Assembly (NCBI RefSeq): GCF_000283155.1
Contig: NW_004454178.1
Location: forward strand, 7,228,088-7,292,087
DNA length: 64,000 nt
Reading direction: 5' to 3'
Source: Ceratotherium simum simum
Taxonomy: Eukaryota; Chordata; Mammalia; Perissodactyla; Rhinocerotidae
The notes beneath the pieces were generated by a model. The model did not search any database. It had not been told where the DNA came from and saw only the letters and a list, made by a program, of their open reading frames with translations. This document shows, piece after piece, positions 1 through 11,483 of the stretch; the stretch's first letter is position 1, and the number at the start of each line of letters is the position of its first letter. The translations under genes were made by a program, and so were the position numbers.

Positions 1-59
1 CTCTGTAATGAATTATAGATTAGGATTCAATGTGCAATACTTTTTAAGAGGATAGTTTG

Positions 60-390
60 AAGTAGTGAAAAGTTAGAAATGGACTAAGTAGCCAACAATA
101 AAGGGTAGGTTTAATAAATCATGATACACCCATATAACAGCATGCCATCTATCTTGAAAAATTAGATTGGCAAAGATCTACATAAACGACAGGAGAAAAT
201 GTTCATGTCTTATTAATAAATTAAAAAAGCAGGTTAGATACAGTTAGATACAGTATGGTCCTGATTATGTTAAAATATTTATATATAGATACATGCACAA
301 AATATGAGTTTTGTTTTCTTTGTGCTTTTTTTCTCTATTTTCTAAATTTCTACAGTGAACTTGTATTGCTTTTATAATCAAAAAAAAGTT
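60..390 (+). mobile_element. L1M-type LINE 3' end fragment
   Basis: Resembles the end of old mammalian L1 elements: 'aataaatcatgatacaccca', a decayed 'aacagcatgcc', then an AT-rich 3' untranslated region ending in an A-run. No open frame survives. It contains a small perfect duplication of gttagataca (233-252). Subfamily not determined. Confidence 0.6.
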
Positions 391-1339
391 AAATTCACTA
401 CACATATTTGAGAGCTGGGAAATTCTTCACTGTGACTTTTTTAGGGTCAAGCAGGACTTCCTTAACTTTTCTTGGAATTCTGCAGCCCTAAAAACAGAAA
501 CTAAGAGTCTTTGCAGACTGTTTCCTGAAGACAGGGCTATTAGCTGTGGCAGAAAGAAAGCCAACATGATGGTGAGCTTCTTCCTGAAGGGTATTGAAAC
601 TGGAAGTCGTTGCCCTGCCCTCCACATACCAACCATAGTACCAACACATTCTACTTGCTGGGTCTCAAGTAAAAATAATACAGAGGTCACCCCATGATCC
701 AGCTTGTGGAAGGCTATCTGTCTCCTTATACAGATGATTCCTCATGCTGAAAATATAGAGGTTGAGGAGTTATGTGGTACATGTTTATGAAGCTATCCAG
801 GGTTGTAATAGAGTAAACCTGGATATGATTTTCAACATCTTCCATATAAGAAGAAGAGAACTTTCCTAGAAGCAAGCAATGAGCAATTTTAGAACAGAAA
901 TTCAAAGAATGCAAACTGTACAGAGACATTAATACCTTCTGTAGAGATTATTACCATCCAAAGATGGTACAGGCGGGTCACAGAAAAGCATCACAAAGTT
1001 AGTGGAGCTGGGAGTATGTCCCTAACCTGGTGGCTTCCAGCCTTTTTGCATTTGTGCATAATATTGGAAACACACTTGATATGAATAAAGAACTCAACAT
1101 AGCACGTAATGAGCTAGCAATTACTAAAATGCAGTCGACGACAGCAGTACAGTAATGTCTTTCAGTATCTATAAAAGCATCCAGTTTCCTCATAAATTGC
1201 TTGGGTTCCTTTCAATGCTGTGGTCCCTGTGAGTAGAACTCTTTATTACCCTGACACGCTGTCTTACATTCTCTCCAGTGCGTTCTTACATGGTCCACTG
1301 AACATGGTCTCTTTCTTCAGAACTCATCTCTGTCCTTAT
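391..1339. other. Single-copy sequence, nothing recognised
   Basis: I see no repeat family, exon-like reading frame with plausible splice sites, or RNA structure here. Three short minus-strand open frames (427-690, 726-929, 999-1193) have unbiased composition and no recognisable domain; I treat them as chance frames. Confidence 0.5.
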
Positions 1340-1729
1340 TAGAGGCTGAATGTTTGGGTCCCCTCAAAATTCATATGTTGAAGCCCTGACTCCTAATGTG
1401 ATGGCATCTGGAGGTGAGACTGGAGGTCTTTAGGTTTAGATGAGGTCATGAGGGTGAGGCATCTGTGATGGGATTAGTGTCCTCATAAGAAGAGGAAGAG
1501 AGATCAGATCTCTCTCTGTCTATGTGCAGGCACCAAGGAAAGGCCGTGTGGGCACACAATGAGAAGGCGGCCATCTGCAAGCCAGGAAGAGGGTTTTCAC
1601 CAGAACCCGGCCATGCTGGTGCCCTGATCTTGGACTTCCAGCTTCCAGAACTGTGAGAAAATAAATGTCTGTTGTTTGAGCCACCCAGTCTATGGTATTT
1701 CATCATGGCAGCTGGAGTAGACTAAGACA
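1340..1729 (+). mobile_element. MaLR LTR, MST-type (ERVL-MaLR)
   Basis: Near full-length solitary LTR. It reads through the family landmarks in order: 'aaaattcatatgttgaagcc', 'gatgaggtcatgagggtg', 'gatgggattagtgtcctcat', 'agaactgtgagaaaataaat' (polyadenylation region), 'ttgtttgagccacccagtct', and it ends in 'actaagaca'. No partner LTR or internal region is adjacent, so it is a solo LTR made by recombination. The short minus-strand frame 1446-1706 is a shadow of it. Confidence 0.85.
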
Positions 1730-3194
1730 GTCTCCTTCCCCACAGCTAGCTGTACCTGAATCATGCCGTATGGTCAGCTCAAAGAGCCACATGACCACCA
1801 CTGTCCTACCAGTGTGTATACTCAAGTGCAGCAAAAATAAATCACACTTATTCAGATTTGGTGGCTCACTGGTGGAGGTCAGGGCGATAGTGGTTGAGCA
1901 CCACGGCCCCAGCTTCTGCTCTTCGGGTTGTCAGTTGCTCATATGTCTCAGCAGATGGTCACAGAACTTGCAGCACTGGGCTACTTGCACTTTTGGTCTG
2001 ACCTGAGGTGACACCTCTTACATTTTTGCAGAACAAATATTTGTGAAATGAATGAGTGAGGTATTCTTGGTGTTTCAGAGGTCTCATTGTCAGGAGGATA
2101 TTTTCTTTGGTGGTATCTCTGGAAATCTCCGAGGTGGTGACAATCCATCCATTCTCCTTTTCCACTGCCTATTGCCCAACCCCACGTATAAAATGAGAAA
2201 ACAGGCAAGGGTGAGGAATGCCACATTCAGGTGAGAGAGGGCTTAGTTGGCAGACCACTAATTAGAGGAGTCTTCTGGCTTAGACCAGCTTCGTAGTCTT
2301 GGCTTCACGCCAAAGCCTAACTAGATGCTAAAACAGTGGATCAAATTAAGTGTGTGTGTGTGTGTGTGTGTGTGTTTGGGGGTGCTGGTTCCTAGGTACA
2401 TATTTGCATATTGGCTAGGTTGTTTATTGATGCCCGCACAGATTAAGCTCTCAAGGCAATGGTCCTCATGCAATTATGATCATTCTGATGGAGCAGAATG
2501 CGTCTGTCAGGTGTGCTTGTGGGTGGGTGAGCATGGAATGTGAGTAGAGGTTGATTCCTTGTGATTCTGATTCACTCTTCGCCTGAGAACTGCTCATTTA
2601 GGGAATTGTCACCTCACTTTTTCTTCCTCATGAAAGGGTTGTTTTGACGTCATTTGTCTGGATCTCTTTCATCTACACCCAGGGCTCATCACTTTCTAGG
2701 GTCATTATCAGAGGAAAAAACACCCAGCTCATTAACGTGCTGATGGAACACTGATTGCCTGATTGTGCAGAGCAGTCTCTGGCTGTAAGAGAGGTAGGCC
2801 TCATGGGTTTCTATTAATTAAGTGCTAAATCTCAGTGGACAGACAGGTTTCAAATCCCAAAAGTTCTGTAAGTCTTTTTCATGGGTAAGGCGGGGCTGAG
2901 GTTTGAGTTTGCTGGATGGATGCTCTCAGAGTCTTTGATGCTGAAGATGCTGCCTGGGGGGGACAGGACAAGGCTCAGAGAGGTTGGGGGGTCCGTTGGA
3001 AAGGAGCGGCAGGCAACAGGTCAGGCATGGGAAGAGAGAGGCCTGAGCCTATGGCCAATCCAAAAGTGTGTAGGTACTTGAACCAAGCATGAGAGAAGTC
3101 CCACATTCCCTCTTCTCCCCTTCATAAGACAGGCCTGTTCAGGAGCAGGTGTGGCAGACTCTGAAGGTGGGAACCCACCTGGAGGTCACTTGGC
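1730..3194. other. Single-copy sequence with one TG microsatellite
   Basis: No gene or repeat family is recognised apart from the TG tract at 2350. Around 2030-2060 'acaaatatttgtgaaatgaa' could be the tip of an L2 or MIR end but is too short to call. Overlapping open frames on both strands at 1692-2234 have no domain. Confidence 0.5.
2350..2375. repeat. (TG)n microsatellite
   Basis: Thirteen uninterrupted TG units, long enough to be polymorphic in length. Confidence 0.97.
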
Positions 3195-3705
3195 GTATTA
3201 GTTTTCTATTTGCTGCTGTAACAAACTCGGTGGCTTAAAATAACGGGAATTTATTATCTTACGATTCCTGTAGTCAGAGGTCTGACGCAAGAATTGCTGG
3301 CCTACAAAAACCGCGACTGTGTTCCTTCCTGGAGGCTATAGGGGAGAACATGTTTCCTGGCTTTTTCCAGCTTCTAGAAACCACCTAAGTTCCTTGGCTC
3401 AGGGTCATCTTCCTCGGTCTTCAAAATCAGCAACATTGAATCTTTTGGGGCCTTCCTTCCATAGTCATATTGTTCTCTGACTCTCCTCTTCCGCCTTCCT
3501 CTTCCATTTCTCAAGACCCCATGATTATATGGGACCCACCTGGACCATCCAGAATATTCTTCCATCTCAAGGTCAGCTGATCCACAACCTTAATTCCATT
3601 CGCAACCTTCATTCCTCCTTGCCATGTAACTTAATATGGTCACGGTTCTGGGGATTATGGCATGGGCATCTTTGGGGGGCTATTATTCTGCCCACCCTAC
3701 TTGGT
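3195..3705 (-). mobile_element. MLT1-type MaLR LTR
   Basis: Reverse-oriented MaLR LTR. On the plus strand it opens with 'attagttttctatttgctgc' and 'ggcttaaaataac', passes 'ggtcagctgatccacaacct' and closes with 'ggggggctattattctgccc', the order expected for an inverted MLT1 (C/D-like) LTR. Solo LTR with no internal region beside it. Confidence 0.8.
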
Positions 3706-3879
3706 TGTGTTCCTGGTCCACCTTCACCATGCAGCCACCGGATGTGTGTTTTGGCAGCAGCTCGGCTCCACATTGGCGTCTCAACGACTCCCTCCTTCAA
3801 CTTCCAGCTTCTACTTCTGCTTACCTCCCAGCCCAGAACACTCCCAGACATGTGTAAGGAATAGTTTCGGAGAAGCATT

Positions 3880-4540
3880 TTAAAAGGTGCAGTACTCAGC
3901 ATGCAATTATCGTAGGACCCAGTGATCCACTCTAGGGCATTTATCCCAGAGAAATGAAGGCTTGTCTTCACACAAAAATGAATGTTTATAGCAACTTTAT
4001 TTGTAATAGGCAGAAACTGGGAACAACCTAGATGTCCTTCAACAGGTGAATGGTTAAACAAATTGTGGTACATTCATCTGATGGAATACTACTTTGCAAT
4101 GAAAAGGAATGAATAATTGATAGATGCAGTACTTTTAGAGCAACCTCTAGAGAATTACGTAGAATGAAAAAAGGCAATCTCAAAAGTTGACATATTGTAT
4201 GATTCCATTTTTATAACATTCGTGAAATAACAAATTTTAGAAACGGAGAGCAGACTGGTGATTGCCAGGGGTAAAGAGGGGGAGGAGAAGTGGGTGTGGC
4301 TATAAAAGGTCACCATGAGGGACCTTTGTGGTGATGGAAATCTGTGTCTTGACTGTATAAACATGGATCTCCTAGCTGAGATATTGTACTATAGTTTTAC
4401 AAGATGTTACTGTGGGGGAATTGAGTAAAGGTACAGGGGATCTCTCTGTATTATTTCTTACAACTGAATGTGAATCCACAAATTTCTCAAAACTGTAGAT
4501 TCACATGCAGCTGTAAGAAACTTTACTTTAAAAAAAAGGA
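3880..4540 (+). mobile_element. L1ME-type LINE, ORF2 tail and 3' UTR
   Basis: Decayed L1 3' end: 'atttatcccagagaaatgaa', 'aatggttaaacaaattgtgg', 'tattgtatgattccattttt', then the 3' UTR signature 'gatattgtactatagtttta' and 'aagatgttac', ending in an A-rich tail near 4537. The minus-strand 154-codon frame at 3609-4073 runs through this element and the preceding LTR and is not a gene. Confidence 0.85.
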
Positions 4541-5217
4541 CTTTTGACTTACAGAGCCAGCAATGGACCTGGAGAGGTTCTTACCTTCCAGGGCGGTACA
4601 AGGGAGTTTTAAAAAGCTTCCCATGTGCTGTGAAGGGCAGTTAGTGGGTTCAGGGCATGTCTGTGACTCAATTTGTGCTACGTTGGGAATATTCTTTTTC
4701 TTCAATTTTGAATATGGGCAACTAATTCATTTCCTCCAATGCCAAGAAGTTATTTTTACACACAGCATCAAGTGCACAGGGCCACTGAGGGTTCCAGCCA
4801 ACAAGAAGGCACATCCCTCGGAAAGGCGCCACCTCGTCTGTGTGTCTGCTTTGTCCCCCTCACACCCTCTCTCTCATCCCCTCTCCTTCCATAGGCTTCA
4901 GGAACCCCGCCAGGCAGAGGTGCCTGGGTACTGAGCCTGCCTGCGTGCTGGGGCCTGATGGAGGAGTTGAGAGGCGAGAGAAGGAGAGAGGGGAGTGGGT
5001 GGGGTCCCCTTTCTCTTCCCCTCCCCTGTTAAGTAGACACAGCCATGTGCAGGCTCCAGGCGGCGGGGAGGAATGGGGGCGGGGGGAGCTGGCTCAGCAG
5101 CACTGGCTCCTGGCTGGCTCCCGGGGTTGGCTTTGCTCAAGGCGAGAGCTGTCAACTCTGCCCTTTTGAAAGCGAGAAACAAAGGGGAAAAGGAAAGAAA
5201 AGAGAAAGGGATATGGA

Positions 5218-5253
5218 GGGGACAGGGTGGGAGTGGGGGTGGCGGGGGCTGGG
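5218..5253 (+). other. G-quadruplex motif cluster
   Basis: Six G-tracts of three or more bases with loops of one to four bases: GGGG aca GGG t GGG agt GGGGG tggc GGGGG ct GGG. This satisfies the usual four-tract, 1-7 nt loop definition. Such motifs are common in regulatory DNA but prove nothing alone. Confidence 0.8.
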
Positions 5254-5402
5254 AGAACAGGTGGGGACTATTCATACAGAAGGCCTGACTCAGCCTTTTC
5301 CTTTCACTGAATTTCCAAAGCACTGTTTGTTTTAGCTCCCCCAGGGGGTGACAGGAGAGGCTGGGGGCCGTCCCTGGGGAGAGAAGGAGCCTGGGCTTTG
5401 GA

Positions 5403-5431
5403 GGGGGGTGGTGGGGGTGGGCTCGGGTGGG
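5403..5431 (+). other. G-quadruplex motif
   Basis: Five G-tracts with short loops (GGGGGG tggt GGGGG t GGG ctc GGG t GGG), 150 bases after the previous cluster and on the same strand. Confidence 0.8.
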
Positions 5432-5589
5432 CAGAGCAGGCATCATCTGGGCTCACAGCAGCCCACCTTTCTCCAGGGACCCAGCTAGAGGTTTCGTTTT
5501 GCTCTCTCTCTGATTTGTGAGCTCCGGGGTAACGTTTGTCAAAGGATTTTTACCTAGGGAAACTTCGGGACTACAGAGCCTGGAGAAGT

Positions 5590-5619
5590 GGGGATGAGAA
5601 GCTTGGGGATGAGAAGCTT
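5590..5619. repeat. Perfect 15-bp tandem duplication
   Basis: The unit ggggatgagaagctt occurs twice head to tail with no mismatch (5590-5604, 5605-5619) and is followed by a third gggg. The identity suggests a recent slippage-type duplication. Confidence 0.97.
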
Positions 5620-5964
5620 GGGGTACAGCTATCCTCCCCCCACCCCCCCCAAAGAGAAAAATAAATGCTATATGTTAGAGATTCTAGGTATTGATCTAGA
5701 AAATGTGTAGATGAGAAGAATGACAGAAGGTGAGGAAAACAGAATTCTCAGGCCCTCCCCAGTCTCGTTAGTGTAAGACACCAGAAAGCCAGTTATCTCT
5801 TCCCAGAAGAACGTCTACACTTTCTGAGGTCTTTGTTCCATAGTTATATTCACAAATAAGGCAGAGCTGGGGACTTGCAATTAGCTCCTGACAAACCGCA
5901 TCTCCTACAGGAAGACCTCCAGGTTACCTTAAAGGGAGTTACATTTGTATTTGCTCTCCTCAAG

Positions 5965-5983
5965 CTCTCTCTCTCTCTCTCTC
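5965..5983. repeat. (CT)n microsatellite
   Basis: Uninterrupted CT dinucleotide run of about nine and a half units. Confidence 0.95.
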
Positions 5984-6814
5984 AATGAATTCCCCCTGGA
6001 CCTGCATGTATAACCCTGGAGATCAGTGACATGGTCTAGTGCAGAGAAGTGTACTTTGTAAACCGAGGGGGATGTTCTTTTGTTTAAGTAACCATTTTGA
6101 AAGCTAATTGCTTTCAAAAAGTTCAGCCTTATTGGGCCACCATTAGTGGCCTATGAATAAATGAAGCCAATTTAGGATTTGATAGATTTCTCACTGGGGA
6201 GTCAGGCTCCACCTGACCTCAAGCTTGGAATACATTTGGTGACGTGCAAAGCAATTAGCATTAAAGGAGAAGTGTAAACACGTCTCTCATTCATGAATTG
6301 GCTAACTTACCCCCACCCCCACACTGCCTGCAGGACTGTAACCCAGCTTGATTTTATCAGGTCCTGTCCACACTCTCTGTCCCCACTCTGCATTAGGCTC
6401 CTGCCCCCCATCTCCTCCTCTCCCCTGCACCCCTATTCCTCCCTGGGGCTGCCTGGAAGTAGCTCAGCGAGACTTTGCCTGAGCCTGTCCACTCCCAGAG
6501 GTCGGGGAATCTTGCATTTCCCCTGCAGAGAAGCGCTGTTGGGCGGACGTGCTTATTAATAAATCCCTTTTGACTTTGATGACGGCGAGCAAGGGAAGGA
6601 GGTGGGTCTGGGGCAGACCTGCAATCTTTTCCCTGGTTATTTTGCTTGACATCAAATCGGTGAACTCCCTGTGGTGAGATATTTGAGATTAGGGTCTTTA
6701 AGGATAATGTCCTATATTCCAAATCTTTAAAATCAAAACCTTAGCTGCCAATTAATGCGTAACTGATATTTACCATATGGAGTTTATTTAATTTCAGTAA
6801 AAAACCCTGCAATT

Positions 6815-7285
6815 ATTCCCACTGTTGCTAAGTGTTAGATCCTGTACTAAGCTCTGCGTGCTTGATCTGCTTTATCCTCACCAAAACCCTTTAAGGTAAG
6901 TATTTTTTTTTTTAATTAATTAATTATTTATTTATTTTCCCCAAAGCCCCAGTAGATAGTTGTATGTCATAGCTGCACATCCTTCTAGTTGCTGTATGTG
7001 GGACACGGCCTCAGCATGGCCAGAGAAGCGGTGCGTCGGTGCGCGCCCAGGATCCGAACCCTGGGCCGCCAGCAGCGGACCACGCACACTTAACCGCTAA
7101 GCCACGGGGCTGGCCCTAAGGTAAGTATTATTATGTCACCTTTTTGCCTGTTACACCCATTTTATTATTTATGCATTTTTTACTGAGGCTTAGAGAAGTT
7201 AAGTAATTTGCCCAAATTTACGCAATTGGTAGAAAGTGGTATAGTCGGGATTTGAACGCAGATCTCTTTTGACCCAAGACCTTCA
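6815..7285 (-). mobile_element. MIR SINE split by an ERE insertion
   Basis: Left half (6815-6904) has 'gctctgcgtgcttgatctgc' and 'cctcaccaaaaccctttaag'. Right half (7130-7285) has the MIR core in reverse: 'ttactgaggcttagagaagt', 'taagtaatttgcccaaattt', 'gggatttgaacgcag'. The two halves join if 6905-7129 is removed. Confidence 0.8.
6905..7116 (-). mobile_element. ERE SINE (no tail module)
   Basis: Reverse-oriented ERE. Reading backwards from 7116 it has the 'gggctggcc' style head ('cacggggctggccc' on the plus strand), an inverted B-box ('ggatccgaaccctgggc') and the 'agttgtatgtcatagctgca' region, then an A/T-rich tail. It is flanked by a perfect 13-bp target-site duplication taaggtaagtatt (6892-6904 and 7117-7129). 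Unlike the other copies it lacks the gttagctcagg tail module. Confidence 0.93.
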
Positions 7286-7479
7286 TTTTTCTCTACCATC
7301 AATATTGCCTACCTTCCCAAACACAAAATATTACTACTATTTCATTTAACTTGTGGGCTTTCTTTTAGGTTCAGTTTCGATTCTGTCTTTTAACATCAGA
7401 ACATAGCTCATGAGCCTCGTCATAAGCCTGGTTGGGACCACAGAATAAACTACCCTGAACACATAGATCAGAGGTAAGT

Positions 7480-8592
7480 ACTAAAATAAAGTTAAATCTA
7501 AAACAGATAAATTGGACTTCATCAAAATTAAAAACTTTTCTGCTTTAAAGGAAACCATCAAGAAAGTGAAGAGACAACCCACAGAATGGGGAGAAATACT
7601 TTGCACATCATATATCTGATAAGGGACTTATATCTAGAATATGTAGAGAACTCTTACAGCTTAATAATAAAAAGACAACCCAATTAAAAAATGGGCAAAG
7701 GATCTGAATACACATTTCTCCAAAGAAGATATATAAATGACCAATAAGAACATGAAAATATTCTCGACATCATTAGCCACCACGGGAATGCAAATCAAAA
7801 CCACAATGAGATATCATTTCACCCTCATAAGGATGGCTATAATCAAAAAGTCAGATAACAATAATAATAAAGTATTGAGGAGGGTATGGAGTAATTGGAC
7901 CCCTCATACATTGCTGGTGGGAGTGTGAGCTGGTGGAGCCTCCATGGAAAACAGTCTGGTGGCTCCTCAAAAAGAGTAAAACAGAGTTACCACAAGACCC
8001 AGCAATTCCACTCCTAGTATATATCCAAGGGAACTGAAAACATGTCCACACAAAAACTTGGACACGAATATTCATAGCAGCATTATTTATAATAGCCAAA
8101 AAGTAGAAACAACCCAAATACCCATCAGTGGTTGAAAGTATAAACAAAATGTGGTATATCCATACTATGAAATATTATTTGGCAATAAAAAGGAATGAAG
8201 TACTGACTCATGCTACAGCAAGGCTGAACTTTGCAGACATTATGCTAAGTGAAAGCAGCCAGACAGAAAAGAACACTTATTGTATGATTCCATGTATATG
8301 AAAGGTCCAGAGTAGGTAAATCTATAGAGACAGAAAGAAGATCAGAAAGTAGATTAGTGATTGGATAGGGCTGGAGGGTTGGGAAGGAATGGGGGATGGG
8401 CGACTTCTAAAGGGTTTGGGGTTTCTTTTGAAGGTGATGAAAATGTTTTAAAATTGATTGTGATGATGGTTGCACTCTGTGACTAATTAGCGACTCTGTG
8501 AATACACTAAAAACCATTGAATTTTACATTTTAAATGGATGAATCATATGGTATGTGAATTAAATTTCAATAAAGCTGTCACGAAAAGAAAA
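7480..8592 (+). mobile_element. 5'-truncated L1 (ORF2 3' end and 3' UTR)
   Basis: L1 of L1MA/MB type. It preserves translated ORF2 landmarks in broken frames ('attggacttcatcaaaatta', 'ccaataagaacatgaaaata', 'gcaaatcaaaaccacaatga', 'caacccaaatacccatcagt') and a 3' UTR ('aaattgattgtgatgatggt') ending in AATAAA then an A-rich tail. Frameshifts and stops make it inactive. Confidence 0.95.
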
Positions 8593-8609
8593 GGAGTTAA
8601 GAGCTAAAC

Positions 8610-8960
8610 TCCCTGCAGTGTTGGTGGGAGAAGGGCATTGGAATAGTTAAGCCTAGCTTCCCCAGGAGGTGGAATTGGGGCAGAGTCAGGAGGTAGAGAA
8701 GGATTGATTGTGGAGAAGCAGCTTGAGGTCTTTCCAAGCTTGAGGGGGGGCAGTATCAGCAAAGGCCTGAAGGTGGGGGTGGCCTTGGCGTATGTGGGGC
8801 AATGAGAGGAGAGCGTCATTGGAGAGCTTCTGCAGGAGAATGATAAGCAGGTGGGATGGAACCAATCTGAAGGCCCTGAGAGCCAACGTGGGGCACTTGA
8901 CTCCGGAAGCAGGGAGACTCTGAAGTGCCTTGAGTAATTTGATGAAAGCAGTATTTTAGA
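8610..8960 (-). mobile_element. L2 LINE fragment
   Basis: Inverted L2 3'-half wording is recognisable: 'gagaagggcattgga', 'cagcaaaggcctgaagg', 'cttctgcaggagaatgataa', 'aagcagggagactctgaag'. Heavily decayed. Confidence 0.55.
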
Positions 8961-9139
8961 AAACTTCTAAGCTTCATTAGGCAGAGTGGAAGTGGGGAGA
9001 GATTAGAAGCAGGAAAATGGATGACTTGTCTGAGTAAATCTAATGAATGGGGCCGTCATATTTTCCCTCTAAAGACGACCGTCGTCATATCTCCTGGCAG
9101 CCCTGCCATCCACTCTATGTGTCAACCCCAGAGGCTCCC

Positions 9140-9835
9140 CTGGTTCCAGACACTCATGCTGTTTTACACCTTGGCCCTTCTCCACACGCCTTCCTCTTAC
9201 CTGGAAAGCCTTTCCTCTTCTCCGTTTGGTGAACTCCGATTCAACTTTGAGGACCAGCTTGACTGTGTTCATGCTCCATCCTGGTGGGGGAGGAGGATCA
9301 GGATGGAGAGGCCCTGGACTAAGGAGAGGCTTACAGGGCTTTGGGGCAGTGCTCTGAGGAGCTCTTGCCAGGACGGACAGCTCAGTGGTGGTCTGGTGGA
9401 CCGTGGTAGGCCACGACGTGCATCAAAGAGAGAGGACAGGGCAAACATGGGGCTTGAGACATGGTGAAGAACCTGTGACCAGGAGAGCTGAGAGGGGACA
9501 GGTTCAGGGTTGAGGTTCTTATGTCAGTCCAGAAATGGTTCTGCAGTGGATGGGTCTTGGAAGTAAGTGGTGCTAAGGAGCCAAGGTGGGCTGAAAAAAA
9601 TGTCACTTCCCTGGGGTCTCCTTTCAAGAGACGTCGTTACTTCCTCGTCTTTGCACTTACATTTGTTATACTACCCATTAAAGTGTGGTGTTAGTACTTA
9701 TGTCTCTGTCGCTTCAGTCAGATAGTGGACTCCGGGAAGCTGGTGACCCTGCCTTTTATGCCTCTGAGGTTCTGCCCGGATCCCAGTATCCTGCCTGAAA
9801 CATTGTGCTTAGTAAATGCTTCTTTTTGTCCTTTC
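9140..9835 (+). mobile_element. L2 LINE pieces, probably interrupted
   Basis: Two L2-like stretches in the same direction: about 9140-9260 ('cctcttacctggaaagcctt', 'ggtgaactccgattcaactt') and about 9630-9835 ('ttgcacttacatttgttata' to 'gtgcttagtaaatgcttctt'). The middle 9262-9629 is not recognised and may be inserted or too diverged. The 148-codon plus frame at 9021-9467 spans this junction and is not credible as a gene. Confidence 0.45.
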
Positions 9836-10211
9836 AGTCAATGCTTACTCCTCCAATTCTCCTCAAGGCTTTCAGGAGGAAAATTAATGGCTTTGAGATG
9901 ACTCTGACCAATTTCCTAAAGTTCTTGCAGTTGGAACAGTCAGTATCTCCTTACGTGATGTAGTCTAGTTAGTGACATGAAGACTGTCTCACGGGCTGTC
10001 TTCTGCCCAGTTATCATGGTCTTCTGGTGCCAGCTGACCTCCACAGCAGGAACTCAGGTAAATCACAAGTATTAGTACCTCCTTTTTTTTCCTATGACTA
10101 TTTTTTGGGGGAGTGGTGGTTCTGGGTCATCTACTTCTTTGTCTGTTAGATGCTCCTCTTCAGTCGTTTGCTGAGCAACCCGTGAAATGGAGTCGCATTA
10201 AATAATGTGAA
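9836..10211. other. Single-copy sequence, nothing recognised
   Basis: No exon-like frame, repeat family or structured RNA signal seen. Confidence 0.5.
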
Positions 10212-10424
10212 TTCAAATACGTGTCACTTAATTATGGGAATACTGTCTGAGAACTGTGTCATTAGGCAATTTTGTGGCTGTGTGAACATTACGAAGTGTA
10301 CTTACACAAACCTAGATGGTATAGCCTACAGTGCACCTAGGTCATATGGTACTAATGTTATGGCACCACCGTCGTACATGCCGTTTGTCTTGACCAAAAC
10401 ATCGTTACACAGTGCATGACTATA
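10212..10424 (-). mobile_element. MER2-type Tigger DNA transposon, internally deleted
   Basis: Non-autonomous TcMar-Tigger element. Landmarks: 'acgtgtcacttaat', 'gtgtcattaggcaattttgt', 'tgtacttacacaaacctaga', 'ggcaccaccgtcgtacatgc', then terminal 'gtgcatgacta'. It is shorter than the MER2 consensus as I recall it because the centre is missing. The ends are more decayed than in the copy at 26424. Confidence 0.85.
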
Positions 10425-11060
10425 TGTGTAATTAAAGGAGAGCAAGAAAGAAACAGTGAGCAAGTTAACACGGCGTATGGGGTGAAGGGAGCCTGAGATG
10501 TGTGCTGTCAATCTGCCGCCACCTCCCAGCCCCTGTCTCTGAGTACCTCCCCCAGTGCCACCAGGTGAAGGGTGGCCATAGTGCCTACATCATGGCCCCT
10601 AAACGCAGTTCAATGACTTCACTTCTTGCACAATCAAAGAAACTCTGATCTCTTTCTACACTGGATTTAACACACACTTTGCTGGACCTATTGAGCAGTA
10701 GTGTGCACTCTGCAATGGAGGGAATTGAAAGCTTATTTAGGTCACATGAGATAGCTGCCTTAGACGCTGACTTTGGAACCAAATCCCCATGTAAGAAGCT
10801 TCACTGGAGCTACTTCTCACACCTTCAGTGCCTGTTGCAATGATGAAATGAGTTAGGTCGAGCCCTGAGGGGGCTCACAGTCACTGCCCTGTCGCTATTC
10901 CACCCCTATTCCACTTCCTTTATCTTTAGAGGTGACCAGATGACCCTACCCTGCCTTTCTCTCTTTATGAATGATTTCACATTTGAAAATGAGGAGGGGG
11001 TTGACCTGATCTGGTAAATAATTTCTAACAAATCCAAATGTAAACTTTTGATGTTTCCTG
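10425..11060. other. Single-copy sequence, nothing recognised
   Basis: No repeat family or gene seen. A 65-codon minus frame at 10585-10782 has no recognisable domain and no partner exons. Confidence 0.5.
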
Positions 11061-11074
11061 TTATTTTTATTTAT

Positions 11075-11331
11075 TTATTTATTTATCTATTTTTTTTGTG
11101 TGAGGAAGATCGGCCCTGAGCTAACATTTGCCAATTCTCCTCTTTTTTTGCTGAGGAAGACTGGCCCTGGGCTAACATCCATGCCCATCTTCCTCCACTT
11201 TATATGGGACGCTGCCACAGCATGGCTTGACAAGTGGTGTGTCGGTGCATGCCTGGGATCTGAACCGGTGGACCCCGGGCCGCCGCAGCGGAGCGCGTGC
11301 ACTCAACCACTTGCGCCACTGGGCTGGACCC
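11075..11331 (-). mobile_element. ERE SINE with two tail modules
   Basis: Reverse ERE. The plus strand shows the inverted tail module twice ('ggccctgagctaacattt', 'ggccctgggctaacatcc'), then 'ccactttatatgggac', an inverted B-box region ('gggatctgaacc') and the inverted head ending 'gggctggacc'. Flanks share a ttttatttatt-like target duplication (about 11061-11074 and 11336-11348). The internal region present in several other copies is absent. Confidence 0.92.
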
Positions 11332-11483
11332 TATTCTTTTTATTTATTAAGAGGAAAGAGGTATCTGCCCATTCCTGGCATTGAAAACGGGATTGAGTCA
11401 CCCTCTCATTATATAGTGGCTGGCACACCAAAGCCAATCACAATAGTGGATTTAAGCAATTGCCTTAGAGTGTTCCTTGTTTA

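Larger units (their letters stand above)
4541..6795. other. Single-copy block, G-rich in its middle
   Basis: No gene or repeat family is recognised over 2.2 kb. The centre (about 4960-5460) is rich in G tracts and purine runs and contains two canonical G-quadruplex motifs, listed separately. Overlapping open frames on both strands at 4840-5446, including a proline-rich 182-codon minus frame, follow from this base composition and show no domain. 6560-6795 is an ordinary AT-balanced unique stretch. Confidence 0.5.

Noticed and set aside
3609..4073. 154-codon minus-strand frame
   Set aside because: It runs across an inverted MLT1 LTR and into an L1 3' end on the wrong strand.
4898..5446. 182-codon proline-rich minus-strand frame
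   Set aside because: It is the complement of a G-rich block that also has overlapping open frames on the plus strand; composition explains the lack of stops.
7737..8147. Short frames with L1-like protein wording
   Set aside because: Remnants of L1 ORF2 with stops and frameshifts, already covered by the L1 call.
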